From: Dipteris shenzhenensis
Taxonomy: Eukaryota > Polypodiophyta > Polypodiopsida > Gleicheniales
Assembly (NCBI GenBank): GCA_047967505.1
Contig: CM106541.1
Length of the DNA: 64,000 nt
Reading direction: 5' to 3' (one strand)
Made by a program: the position numbers and the translations under genes. Below, in pieces: positions 51,637 through 62,102 of the stretch; positions within the stretch are counted from its first letter, which is position 1, and each line of letters opens with the position of its first letter. The notes below the pieces were generated by a model. It had not been told where the DNA came from, did not search any database, and saw only the letters and a list, made by a program, of their open reading frames with translations.

Positions 51637-51948
51637 TGTTAGTTCATATTCATCAAAGATTAAGTAGGGTTAGATTAAATCTTTTAAGCTTAACTTTTTG
51701 GCTCTAGGACACTCAAGAGATGTCCCAGAACATAAAAACGTTTAGGACCTAAAATATGCATAGTTCATTTTTTTGGTAAACATGATAGCAGTTGATGTTG
51801 GTCATAGTGACTTTGATCGACCTGGTCAACATTTGAATAGCCCAGCGTGGTCAACCTTGAGTGCAAAGGTCTATATAAGACCCCTAAGCATCCTTTATTT
51901 CTCATTCTTACTTGCAACATTCAACCCTTCAACTCTGCTTTCTAACAG
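51637..51948 (+). repeat. Probable LTR remnant with TATA box
   Basis: TGTTAGTTC at the start and TTTCTAACA at the end form inverted ends. GTCAA cores (51825-51855) precede a TATA box (TATATAAG, 51872-51879). The 5 bp flanks (CATGT and GTCTT) do not match, so a solo LTR is not proven. Confidence 0.5.
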
Positions 51949-51951
51949 TCT

Positions 51952-52182
51952 TTAGAACCTGCTCGATGCATCTAGCTGATCTTGGGGCTTAGTCTCAACT
52001 CCATCAATAATCTCCCGTAAGGATCGAGCCACCAGGTGACTCCGTATCTTTATCCTCCAAATAGGATAGTTGGTCTCATCCTGCATACCCATTTTCACCA
52101 AACCTAGGGATAGGTATACGAGATGCCATGGGTGCCTATGTAGATTCCTTGCAGATCCTTTGCACTCACTACAAACCTTCAC
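51952..52182 (-). pseudogene. Copia Gag N-terminal fragment
   Basis: The minus strand encodes ETNYPIWRIKIRSHLVARSL then REIIDGVETKP, the standard start of plant copia Gag (..NYxxWxxxMxxxLxxxxLWxxI). The rest of the open frame is not Gag-like. Confidence 0.75.
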
Positions 52183-52990
52183 TTGATTAAAGCTGAAATG
52201 ATTGAGTCAAAGTCACCTTTTTAAAAAAATCAAAGGCATACATCTTCAAATGTAGAAGCAAATTATGTATTAGACTACCTAGATTCATATAGCATAACTA
52301 TCCTAAATGACAGATTTCTTCTTAGAATAAAGAAACACTATAAATTTGGTAAGACTACACGCATAGTAGTACAGCCAAAAACCTAATGTATAAATACATG
52401 AATCAAGTACAAAACCCACCGCAATAGTGTACCACAACTTGTTGCAAGGTATAGCCAAGTAATGCACCACTGCGGGCACCTCTGCTACACCCACTGCTGC
52501 AGAACCCTCCCCTACTATTGTGTGCCTCTTAGCAGGCTTTAGTAGTTGCTGTATAATATGCTTATTGTCTATATGCCCACAATTGCTCTTCTACTAGCAT
52601 CTTCCAAAAGGCCAAACAAGCCTATGAGACCGAAAGGCAGATACATTTGCACGATAAACAAAGCTCCCTAAGGGGAAACTAGAAGTGCTAAGGGCATCCC
52701 TAAAAATTGATAAATTCAACTGAAGATCAATGACACAGAATGAGTGCAGCGCTCAAAATGTTTGATCATGTGCTCGTCCTAAGTGAAATGAGAGCTGTGT
52801 AGGCATAATTGGAGTGCTAACAAGTGTCTTTATGCCTATGAAGCATGTCAGAGACTCACTTGGGGCATGCTCTATTCTAGCTGTCAGCTTGACACATAGG
52901 TATCTTGAGATCACCTAGGGTTGTGATGCTGCTGGATGGTGCCTCGGTTGGGGCCAAATTTTCAGGAAAGGATCTTACATCATGAGCATT
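52183..52990. other. Intron DNA, no clear feature
   Basis: No open frame with similarity; the region lies between copia gag and gypsy RT fragments. The part near 52920-53000 leads into gypsy sequence. Confidence 0.35.
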
Positions 52991-54030
52991 TCTCAAGTTG
53001 GGCTATTCCACAATTGCTTGTATCTTTGGCCGGGTCCATTGGGACACCTTCATATGAAATAATGTGCCCAAGATACTGAATTTTAGTTAGAAAAAATTCA
53101 TTCTTCTGTTCATTAATGAAGAGAGCATTTTCAGCTAAGAGTTGAAATACAATCCTCAGATGCTCTTTATGCTCTTCTTAATTCTTGCTGAAAATGAGAT
53201 TATCATCAAAGAAGACTGCTGCAAACTGCCGATAGTTTCTAAACAGCCGCTCCATCAACCAATTGAAAGCGGCTGGGGTATCAAAAAGGCCAAATGGCAT
53301 TACTAAGTATCTGCAAACTGCCAATGGTTTCTAAACAGCCACTCCATCAACTGATTGAAAGCGGCTGAGGTATTAGTAAGGCCAAATGGCATTACTAAGT
53401 ATTCACACTTCCTGAAAGTTTTGTCTTTCTTTTGGACTAATAAGACAAGAGAGCTACTGGGCCGGATCAAATCCTTATCCAAGTGTTCTTGAACTTGTTT
53501 GAAGATTTCATCTTGCTGAAATTGGTTTGACTCTATAGGGAGGTCTATTTGGAGGTGAGAATCCGGAACTATATCGATCTTGTGATCTTCGGGTCTTTCA
53601 AGAGGAAGATGGCTAGGAAGTTCTTGAGAAAAACAACTTGAAAACCCCTAAGAAGGTCTAATCGTGCTTGCAAAAGAGGAGTTGAACTTTATTCATCGTC
53701 TTCCCTTACAAGTACAAAAATGAGGAAAGAACACATTCCTTTCTTAATTAGATTGGAAAATTGTGTATGTCTTACCATGGGAATGGTGTTCCCCGAGACT
53801 CCTGTTGCAATGCTCACATCCCTACCCTTGTGTTGGAGGGTGAAAATGTTCTTTGCGTAATCAATCTGTGGGTTAACTTGCTTATGTCAAGGCATCCCGC
53901 GAATTACATCAATCCCTTGAATTGGAGCCACCATAAAGGATAGATGGTGCAGATATCCTTGAATGTGGACCCTTAACTTGCCAATGAGAGGGTACACCTT
54001 TTCTTCATTGCTTTTGAAAGCTGCTTCCTA
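52991..54030 (-). pseudogene. Gypsy E5 reverse transcriptase fragment
   Basis: The minus strand gives DLIRPSSSLVLLVQKKDKTF joined to [18 protein letters not shown], so about 60 codons of RT fingers are deleted between. The MPFGL block then appears a second time because of a 92 bp duplication. The palm and thumb (AVFFDDNLIFS, then a GHIISYEG-like stretch) end near 53040. 53500-54030 encodes the acidic run-in to RT and part of a protease-like region. Confidence 0.8.
53219..53402. repeat. 92 bp tandem duplication in E5 RT
   Basis: Units 53219-53310 and 53311-53402 differ at a handful of positions. Each covers the RT codons for the MPFGLTN and LMERLF blocks; 92 is not a multiple of three. Confidence 0.95.
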
Positions 54031-54495
54031 GGCCTCTCCTTGATCTTCTGGGACTATCCCCAAGTTCTGAGCCATCTCAAGAGAAATAAAATTGTGAGGA
54101 GCACCATTATCTAGCAGAAAAAGAGCGGATTTATCCTTTACCTGACCCCCATGTTTTGAGTAAACTATGGGCACCAATGTGACCTCCTTTTTGTGGGGTA
54201 GCTTCCATATTGTTCACCATTGGAGTGTTCTTGCTTTGGGTTGCTTCTTTATTGTTGTTGTTGGGGCTGCTTTGGGCAGCCTTAGGGCATTCATAGAAGT
54301 TGTGGCCTCGTCCGCCACACTTGAAGACCTTGGCTCGGAATAGTACTTTTGCTTCTGGAAGGGGCTGGCTGGTCCCCTTTTGATCCTTTGGCGGTCTCTT
54401 TGCTTCTGCTCCTTCGAAAAGTCTCTTTGGAACTTGGGCTTGTCTTTGGAGCTGCGTTTGTTGTTGAAGAGCTGTTCCACCTTCAAAGCCACGTT
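54031..54495 (-). pseudogene. Gypsy E5 Gag end and protease start
   Basis: 54340-54285 on the minus strand reads VFKCGGRGHNFYECP, a Gag zinc knuckle whose first Cys is Val. Upstream (54490-54360) is a basic Lys/Arg-rich segment. Downstream, 54120-54070 includes FLLDNGAPHNFI, a retropepsin-like active site with D-N-G in place of D-S/T-G. Frames change several times. Confidence 0.7.
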
Positions 54496-55480
54496 GATGG
54501 TGTCCTCTAGAGAACCATTATGTGCACCATCAAGTCAGCCAAAAGTGAACCCTCTCCACCTAGGCGATCAACAAAGGAAGTGATCTCATCAATATAGAGC
54601 CAAAAGAGAGTCGGTGAGAGGGGGCAGCCTTGTTTCACCTCGATAGTGCGCTCAGCCTCGTCTGATAGACCTCCTGGGGCACGTACCCTCCCTCTGACGG
54701 ACTCATATAGACTCATGACTCCCAAATCATGATCTTTGGAAGCTACAACTCCTGTAACCTCCTGATCAAGCGAGAATGTGGGACTGTATCAAATGCCTTA
54801 CGAAAGTCTACGAATCAAGTGTAGACTTTCTGATGCCTCGACTTCGCCTCTTCAATAGTGGAGTGTTGTCTCCGAAAACCTACCTGCCCAAGAGCCTGCT
54901 GCTCGTGACCCTGTGTGTAGTTGTTGATCTCTCTCGTTAGTAACCGATAAATATATCTTAGCCAAAGTCTGGCCAATCATAAGAGTGTGGTAGTTCCCAG
55001 TGTCCATGGGATCACCCGCCCTTACTATGGTGGTGGTACTCCAGGTAGGCAGGAAGCCTTGGCATACGGCATGGATGAACAGTTGTGCTAGGACCGGGGA
55101 AAAGACCTCTGTCCATGTGCTAAGTGCTCAATGGGTAGTCCCTCACGATCTGGTGATCTCCGGTTATGAAGCCATAGAAGGGCAGCCCATTCATTCTGTG
55201 CAGTAAACAAGTGACACATAGTGGGTCTAGGCATAGAGGACATATCAAGTGATGCCTGGCCAGGAACATCATAAAGAGAGCATGAATATCTATGCTAGAT
55301 TGTTGGATCTACGATGGGAATGGGCTACTTCCCCTTTGACAAGAGCCCCCATCCGTAGTAGGATCTCCTGTGCGAAAGGATCCAATCACCTCATCCATTT
55401 TGTGTATGAGGAAAGCTCATTTCTTACGCCATGTCACTTGGTGTGAGATCCGTTGTGCCTCTGGTGAAATCAAATGCCCA
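54496..55480 (-). pseudogene. LINE reverse transcriptase fragment
   Basis: The minus strand encodes GVMSLYESVRGRVRAPGGLS, then TIEVKQGCPLSPTLFWLYID, nearly the same as the LINE at 16.7-16.9 kb. Further up come parts of the FDTV(P)HS and TINREINNYTQGHEQQA region, up to about 55480. The YADD motif is missing: the copy is cut at 54500 against gypsy E5. Confidence 0.85.
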
Positions 55481-55835
55481 AGTGCTCGCTAATGTGAGGT
55501 GGGCTCTAATCTCTTTGCAATCATTGTCATACATCTGCCCATCTGGGACGTGTGCAGATCGAGTCATGGGAAAGGATCTGGTGGTACCATCCTGTCAATG
55601 TTGGAACTAGAGGGAACCGGACTTCCTCAGAAACACAATCCGCAAGGAAGATGTGTGTGTAATCCAAACCTCATCCAACATTAGTAGCATATTCTAGAGT
55701 TCTAGGAAAAGAAATCACAATGTGAAAACGGGAGTTGGAATTGCTGAAAACAAACAAAAACTCAGATGAGGATGGAGTCCTTGGCACCATTGCAGCCTCC
55801 CCTTGCTGAAAAGACCTGGATGTTGAGGCTAGAGA
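55481..55835 (-). other. Possible LINE continuation, degraded
   Basis: No certain motif. It follows the LINE RT fragment in the direction where the part before RT is expected. Confidence 0.3.
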
Positions 55836-56400
55836 TGTTGGAAAGGTCACCTCCCCATCCGTAGGCCCCCAAATGAGAGAGCGTGGGGAAGGGAGACCTA
55901 GGGAAGGATCGACCCAGAGAAGAGAGAGAAAGAGGGGGCTGCCACATGGGCAGCACCTCACAGTAAACCGGAGCTTTAGAGGGCGCATCAAAGGAGCTGA
56001 TATGCAAGAGAGATGGCGGGGCATCAAGCCTCAGATTTGGCCTGGCTTGAGGCAACGGAAGAGCAGCAAAGAAGCAAAGGTATAATGCCTGGCAGCAGCA
56101 CAAACAAAGGACCAGGTGTTGCAGGGAAGGGAGGGGCTGCAGTGGGCAACACCTGCCCTTATATAGGGCCAGGAGGATGAGCTGGTCAGCCAGTCTAGTC
56201 GGCCACATAGGCCATCCCATAGGTACATGCATAGGGGGGAGTTGGGGGAGCTGGCACAACACTACAAAGGGGGGCTGGACCCCTAGTTAAAGGTACAGGG
56301 CACACAGCCCAAAGAGAACTGCCCATAGACAGAAAAGTCAGCCAGGAGGCCTGCTCCAGTCGGCCACTTTTCCCAAGCCTTGGGGCCTATAACAGGAGAA
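55836..56400 (+). repeat. L-family LTR, opposite orientation, truncated
   Basis: It starts TGTTGGAAAGGTCACCTCCCC, the exact reverse complement of the end of the element L LTRs, and includes a TATA-like CTTATATAGGGCC at 56158-56170. The other end (CATTTCTAACA) was not found. Confidence 0.75.
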
Positions 56401-56421
56401 AGAAAGAAAGAAAGAGATATT
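56395..56421. repeat. (AAAG)n microsatellite
   Basis: GAGAAAGAAAGAAAGAAAGAG. Confidence 0.85.
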
Positions 56422-56559
56422 AACGTCCACGGGAGGCCTCACGGGCCTATGGGACGAAGTGAACAGAAAAGAGAACTCATACAAGCCTCAGTGGGCTGAA
56501 GCAAAGGGGACGCTAGGACCCTTGCTGAGCACTAATCTATGCTAACAGAATCATAATCA

Positions 56560-57115
56560 TAATCATAGGAAAAAAAAGTCAACTACGGCTGCAGAGTGGG
56601 CCATATCAATCAATTTATCCAGGCGCTGGGACGAAACCAAAGCCTGGTACAGTGATGGCTCTCTGGTGGGCTGCGAAGATGTCTTGTATCTGTGTCTATC
56701 GAGCTATCTTGCGCTGCGGTGGGGGATGCGGTCTCCTCGCTCTTTAGACTATGTCTAGCGTGACCCCTCCCGCTGATCTCCCTGCCTCGATCCTCAGCTG
56801 ATGGGACGAAACCCGCATGTGACCAATGGCAATCCTCAATGCATGAGAGACTCCTCTATCCTCGAGATACTGGGGTCTGATAATGAATCCCTCCTTTGAT
56901 ACTCTCAGGAAGGGGTCGCGATAAAATTGGGTCTTGGTGGGGAGCTCCTAGTTCCCCCCCCAAGTCAGGGATGTGTGAAGCTGAAGGAGGTCTAACCGTA
57001 TGATACGGTTGATCTCATCTCGCAGGAGGGGCATCCATGTTGTACTGAAAGGGGGGAAGCCTGTCCATCTAGATACCGTGCCTGGCAAGCCATGTAGATA
57101 TGTGTGCATACCATG
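56560..57115 (-). pseudogene. LINE ORF2 C-terminal fragment
   Basis: The minus strand reads FIIRPQYLEDRGVSHALRIA and HMRVSSHQLRIEAGR, the conserved end of plant LINE ORF2 before its zinc-binding motif. 56940-57080 matches 15780-15935 (ATCCATGTTGTACTG and surroundings), so it belongs to the same LINE family as at 15.6-17.6 kb. Confidence 0.75.
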
Positions 57116-57950
57116 TGTCTACCTGCTCTCTCTAGATATATGTGGATATATAAAATGCATTCAAATGAGGGGAGGGTGTTCAACAAAATTTAAACATGAC
57201 TTCTATAAATTTTGACTTTCATGAGGTACATTCTTTTAACTCTTCCACCTACTTCTAGACATGTGAGAAACCCATATAGATATAGATTTGATTTCTTAGC
57301 TAGATCGAAATTGAATAAACTTCATGATTTTCGGGAAGGTTCTATCAAATGATCTAATTTTAAGTCAATATTGGTTAGTGCACATTATACAAATATCAAT
57401 ATAAGGTTCCTCAATAAATTAAGACATCTTAGGACTAAACAACATCTTTGCAGCCCTCAACCTCTTCATACCACCCAAGTAATCTATGCTGTCTAGAATA
57501 TGCATGGTAATAGTATGCTTTATGTAGGTCCTACTTATCGTAGAGATTTCGTCTATTTTCAAGAGCATGTTATGGAAGCCAAGAAAGTTCATAAGAAGGA
57601 TTCCTTGAGATTGGAGATTTGAAACCCTTATATGCAACAATGGAAAATTTTGGGTTTGAATCCTTTCACCATTTTCCGATTGAGCATATAGATGGAGAAA
57701 TTTCTTAACTTAAAAGAAATTTTCAAGGCAACCAGGCTCCATAAACTTTTTTCGACAAGAAGTTTACATTCCTTCTTTTCTTTAGGGTTTGATTTAGAAG
57801 AAAAGTCGGCTCACCACGAGAGTAAAAAGGCTAGTCAAAAGAATCCTATGGTTTGCAGAACTAATAATGATATTAGAAATGTTACATCTATGAGGGAAAG
57901 TTTTCAGTTCAATCTGTGCAGTTCAGGGCACTCTAGTGTGCAGGCCAACA
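57116..57950. other. AT-rich intron DNA, no recognised gene
   Basis: One 104-codon + strand open frame (57692-58006) has no recognised domain and its second half is transposon-like in composition. Nothing else is supported. Confidence 0.4.
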
Positions 57951-58099
57951 GCAGGCTGGAGAACAATTGGGAGTGCATGGTGCAGCAGCAAGGGCTCACA
58001 GCCTAGAGCAGCTGCTGAACCTTACACAGAGACACCTGGCAGAAGAGGAGTCGTCCACTTCAGAGGATGCAGCAATCAGGGGGTTGAGAAGAATTTGGA

Positions 58100-58760
58100 C
58101 TGGGAAAACTTTGTAGATTATGTCTTAACCAAGATTTTGCAACTAAAGGCTTTCAAAGAAGTGAGGGGAAGTTACAATGGAAGGAGACCATGAGGAATGA
58201 GATGGACTCCATACTTTCCAGTAAAACTTGGTACTTGGTGGCTAGGCTAGCATGACGCAAAGTCATTGGAATCAATTGGGTCTTTAAAGTCAAGTATAAG
58301 TCCAATGGCTCTTTGGACGAGTATATAGCCAATTTGGTGAAGGGTGTGCATTGGTAGAAGGATTCGGTTACCAAGAAACATTTGCTTAGTTACAAGGTAA
58401 CCACCACAAGGGTAGTTCTGGCCTTAGCTACACATCATCAATGGCTGAATAAACAAGACTTTAGCCCTCTTTGATTTGAGATGTTGAAGAGGTGATGTAC
58501 GTAGAGCTACCTCTAGGCTTTGATAAAGTTGTAGACTCTAGAAGGCACTCTACAGGTTGGTATAGGCCTTGAGAGATGCTTTCATGAATAATTATGATGG
58601 ATTGGATTGTTCAATTGCCTTTCAGATACCAACTCTATCTCTTGGGAGGCAAGGAGGAAAGTTATACTCATGTTATACGTTGATGATGTGATTGTAAGAA
58701 GAGACCACTCAAAGAAGATCACAGAGATCCACTCTACTAATGCCAAGAGTTTTAGGTGAT
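58100..58760 (+). pseudogene. Copia RT fragment, heavily decayed
   Basis: 58165-58400 reads WKETMRNEMDSILSSKTWYL, VIGINWVFKVKYKSNGSLDE: the standard copia RT start. Traces of EVMYVELPLGFD and MLYVDDVIVRRDH (catalytic YVDD, about 58670-58700) follow, with many stops between. Confidence 0.8.
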
Positions 58761-59560
58761 CGACTTCTTCAGGATTGCCTTGTCATTGAATTGCACTGAG
58801 GACATGAAGGCATCTTCGTTTCATTTCAAAGATACATTGGTGAGATTCTAAAGTTCTTCAAGATGGAGTAGTGTAGACCATCTACCACTCTTGTGTAGGC
58901 AATTGCAAAAAAAAGGCATGTCTCCATAGGTAGACGTCACATACTATGAGATTGATTGGAAGCCTCCTTATATGTATGATACGCGGTGTGGAATTGGTTT
59001 TGCAATTGGCTAGTGGGCCAAAACTCTACTAAGCCTAGGATGGTCACACTATGGGGCGGGTATAGGAGATGTTAAGTCGCATCACATGCATGCAAAACTA
59101 CAGCATCATATATAAGATATGAGCCACACTCGGTGGTGGCTATTGTGATTTAGATTTTCAGGTGGTATCGATACCAAATGTCTACATCAGGCTATTGCTT
59201 CATGATCAGAGGGATTGCATTTCTTGGCTCGGTACTCGGCAAGAAGCAATAATGCTAAGAGTTTAAAGGCTGCTTGCATTTTGACATGTGAGGCAAATCC
59301 TTGGAAAGTCCGCCATGATCTTTATATCTGCACTTTGGGTGAACCCCAAGACCTTGAAGAACGACATCATGGATGAGAAGTATTTGGTGCAGTAGGCAAT
59401 ATACTTAGGTGTCTCTTGTGCTAGCTTGCTTTAAAAATATTTCTTGCTAGATATACCAAAAGGTCACAACAATAGATTTGTCAAAAGGTCAAAACAACAG
59501 TTCACCTTAATACTTAAAGAGTCCAATATTTTGTGTACCCTGTATCAGTCAGGCACTCTA
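58761..59560 (+). pseudogene. Decayed copia DNA between RT and a second copia piece
   Basis: Only weak traces of protein similarity (a KHIDVR-like end is not visible). It is placed here because copia RT precedes it and a copia GAG-pre-integrase segment follows; a junction of two copies must lie inside. Confidence 0.35.
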
Positions 59561-59599
59561 AATCAATCAACATAGAATGATTCAACCATAGAGATTGAT

Positions 59600-60620
59600 G
59601 CCATTGTCTCTGAAGGGATGATTCGACATCACATCAGAGAAGGCATTTTTTATAAGCTTCTAGTAGCACCCCCATGTACATGATAGCACATAACCACAAT
59701 TTATGGCAGCAACGGTTTGACCTCTTCTCTTTGGGTCTATGCAAATGCTTAAAGCTGGACATGGTTAAAGGACTTGCCTTTATGGTAACCAACACCATGA
59801 ACCATTTCTCAAAATTTAAGCTACATGGACCAAATGGCATCTAGAATAGATGCACAGTGACATAGCAAGCTATATGACAGATTTGTCATCATTGGCATGT
59901 AGCAAATGCTGTTGCTTTCATAGATGATCCCATTCAGAAAGTATTTGTCTACGTCACGTTGAAGAGGTCTCAGTTGCTTGGAAATTTAAGACTTTGGAAC
60001 AAGCTCAGACAAATCGTAGAATTAAATGCCTTCGATCCGACAATGGAAGGGAATATATCTCAAAATCATTTACTGAATTCTACCAACACTTGTGTGTCCA
60101 CACATGGTTTTCCTTGCCGAAGACTCAATATCAGAATGGTGTATTTGAATGAAGGACTGCATGACATTTCACAGTGCAACGACCAAGATGTTTACAGATT
60201 TGCCAACAAACTTTGAGCAAACCTAGTATGCATATCTATATCCTTGATCAATAGGTTATCTAAGAATGCCTTACATGATATGGCATCGGATGAAGCATGG
60301 AAGGGACACAAGCCAACTTTCTAGCATCTCAAGGGTTTTGGTACTCCAGTTTACATTGTATTCCTAAAGGTAAATGAGAGTTTTGGTACTAAAGGGTAGA
60401 AATGCATTATGGTTGATATGCTAAAGAACAGAAAGCATGCAAACTTTGCAAACTTGTTACCCGTAAGATGATTGCCTATGGAAATCTCACGTTTGATGAG
60501 AAGCTTAAACAAATAAATGAAAGGAAGCGAATATATTGACACAAATGCAAGTGAGAAAACATCCCACAAGATGTACATGCTTTGATGAATTTCTATTCAA
60601 CACAAGTGGAAATAGTAAGC
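59600..60620 (+). pseudogene. Copia GAG-pre-integrase and integrase, decayed
   Basis: LWQQRFDLFSLGLCKCLKLD at 59700-59760 is the GAG-pre-integrase block. 59975-60120 gives FKTLEQAQTNRRIKCLRSDN, REYISKSFTEFYQHLCVHTW and PKTQYQNGV, the second half of the integrase core including the second Asp. ASDEAWKGTQANF and later pieces follow. It comes after an RT fragment, the reverse of copia gene order, so at least two copies are present. Confidence 0.8.
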
Positions 60621-61195
60621 AGAATGGGGCATCTCCAAGTCGATATGCAAATGTTCTGATTCATGTTGCACCACATGGTTAGCATGACCAAGAAGCCTCT
60701 ACATCCACTAAGAAACAAACGGTGGATGGCATATTTTTTATGTAAATAAGTTATATTGACTCTATGCTTGAGTAGTTCAGGATGTTGGATGCCATTGAGA
60801 TAGCAGACACATTAAGACTGTCATTACATTCATAAAATCTTGAGAGTGATCCTTTTAAGTATCCGACTTTATACAAGCAGGAAGTAGCTAGTAAATGTGA
60901 TAGCAATGTGGCCTGACATATGCTATACAGTTTGACTTCTGACCAGTTGATGGCAAAACCATTTGTCCATCGTCGGAATGGCGTGAAGAGACTTTCAAAT
61001 ATCTCAGTGGGACAACAAATCGTCAGCTGTCATAACCTCAAGTGCCCAACCCACAAACCCATAGCTTACTCGTTTTGTGATGCAGATTAGGGAGGTGGCT
61101 CGAAGAGAATGCTGATTTCAATATACACATACACGCTAAATTCTAATTGTGTATCTTGATCAAATAAGAAGCAGGGTACCATGGATCGTCTATCG
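60621..61195 (+). pseudogene. Copia RNase H remnant
   Basis: 60905-61090 reads IAMWPDICYT, KPFVHRRNGVKRLFKYLSGT, TNRQL and, after frame changes, IAYSFCDAD, the copia block leading to the first RNase H Asp. Integrase precedes it directly; RT is missing. Confidence 0.75.
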
Positions 61196-61654
61196 CAAAG
61201 GATGAGCATATATTACTTGCTAGTTGTGCATTATTTTAGATATTACAGTCTGGCATGCAGATAGTATGATGGTCTTATTCTCTCCTGGTCTTTGAATACT
61301 TTTAATATGTAGTCTAGAACTTCCCACACCTAGGTTACCTGTATCATGTGATGCTATTGGTATTGTGATATTATAATAGTGCCATTGCAGTGATGCTGTA
61401 GCAGAAGAATTGTAGGCCATGTTCACATTGAAGGTACAAGCAGGAAGTATAGGTGTAAAGTGGCTTTGTAAGGTTGCAAGAAAATTGTACAATAAAGCTC
61501 CCAAACTGTGTTTTGCAATTTGGTATTCTAATTGCATTAGAGAAACTGTTCTTGATTTTACTAGTTTTCACGTGATATGTATGGCTACATTTGACAAAAG
61601 GTTTAATTTCCTATGGGAAAGATAGTTTAGCTTAAACGCCTGCCACTTTGACAG
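61196..61654 (+). other. Intron end before kelch-gene exon e
   Basis: AT-rich, no transposon similarity noted, ending TGCCACTTTGACAG with the acceptor at 61654. Confidence 0.5.
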
Positions 61655-61815
61655 CTTTGCAAGGTATGCGTACAAAAAAACTTCTGTTGGAAGAGGTTTC
61701 AAAAGGTGCTTATCTCCAACAAAGACTTCACGGTTGTGAGCAGCTTCTGGAAAAACGGTCACAAGAGCTGATTGCTACTCTTAATAGAGCAACCCAATTT
61801 GAGCAAGCTTATCAG
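61655..61815 (+). CDS. Kelch-gene exon e: coiled coil
   Basis: 161 nt. The last base of exon d plus CT gives Ala, then LQGMRTKKLLLEEVSKGAYL and QQRLHGCEQLLEKRSQELIA, a Leu/charged heptad pattern, ending ATQFEQAYQ at a CAG|GTTCCT donor. Phase fits exon d across 10.1 kb. No transposon similarity. Confidence 0.8.
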
Positions 61816-62017
61816 GTTCCTTTTATTTTTGGCCGTTTGAAGGAATCAACATTACTCGAGTAATTTTGTCTAAAATCTCTCTAATTTTAAAATTCATACA
61901 GGAAGAAGTTTTCTCTGTTGCTTAGAAGTTGCTATCATAATCGTTGCATACACATAACTTACTTTTAATTACGAAGTAGACATATTTTATATTTATTTAA
62001 TCTAGATCTTTTGGCAG

Positions 62018-62102
62018 AATGAACAGAACCACAGAAAATTACTGATTAACAAGAACCTGATCTTAAGGAGGAAATTGGAAAAAGCACGAGGCCTATGTGA
62101 AA
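62018..62102 (+). CDS. Kelch-gene exon f: coiled coil continues
   Basis: 85 nt, entered in phase 0 after TTTTGGCAG: NEQNHRKLLINKNLILRRKL and EKARGLCE, then a GTGAGA donor at 62103. The heptad pattern carries on from exon e. The next exon was not recognised before 64000. Confidence 0.78.

Larger units (their letters stand above)
20487..62102 (+). other. Host gene: coiled-coil/kelch/coiled-coil protein, six exons
   Basis: Six exons total 1445 nt (about 481 codons) and join in phase at every junction. The protein order is a charged helix, six kelch blades forming a probable beta-propeller, and a long C-terminal coiled coil. Propellers of this kind usually bind partner proteins, and the coiled coils suggest a dimeric scaffold. 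The intron sizes are 18742, 10930, 152, 10145 and 202 bp. No start Met or stop was assigned, so both termini probably lie outside. Extra exons inside the long introns cannot be excluded. I do not recognise the family; plant kelch proteins with coiled coils include some acyl-CoA-binding proteins, but no such domain is visible here. Confidence 0.8.

Noticed and set aside
51637-51948. Solo LTR call
   Set aside because: Inverted ends are present but the flanks CATGT and GTCTT differ; kept only as a probable LTR remnant.
20487-62102. Assignment of the kelch gene to acyl-CoA-binding proteins or to a kelch-bearing motor protein
   Set aside because: No acyl-CoA-binding or motor motif is visible in the six exons; kelch plus coiled coil alone does not decide the family.
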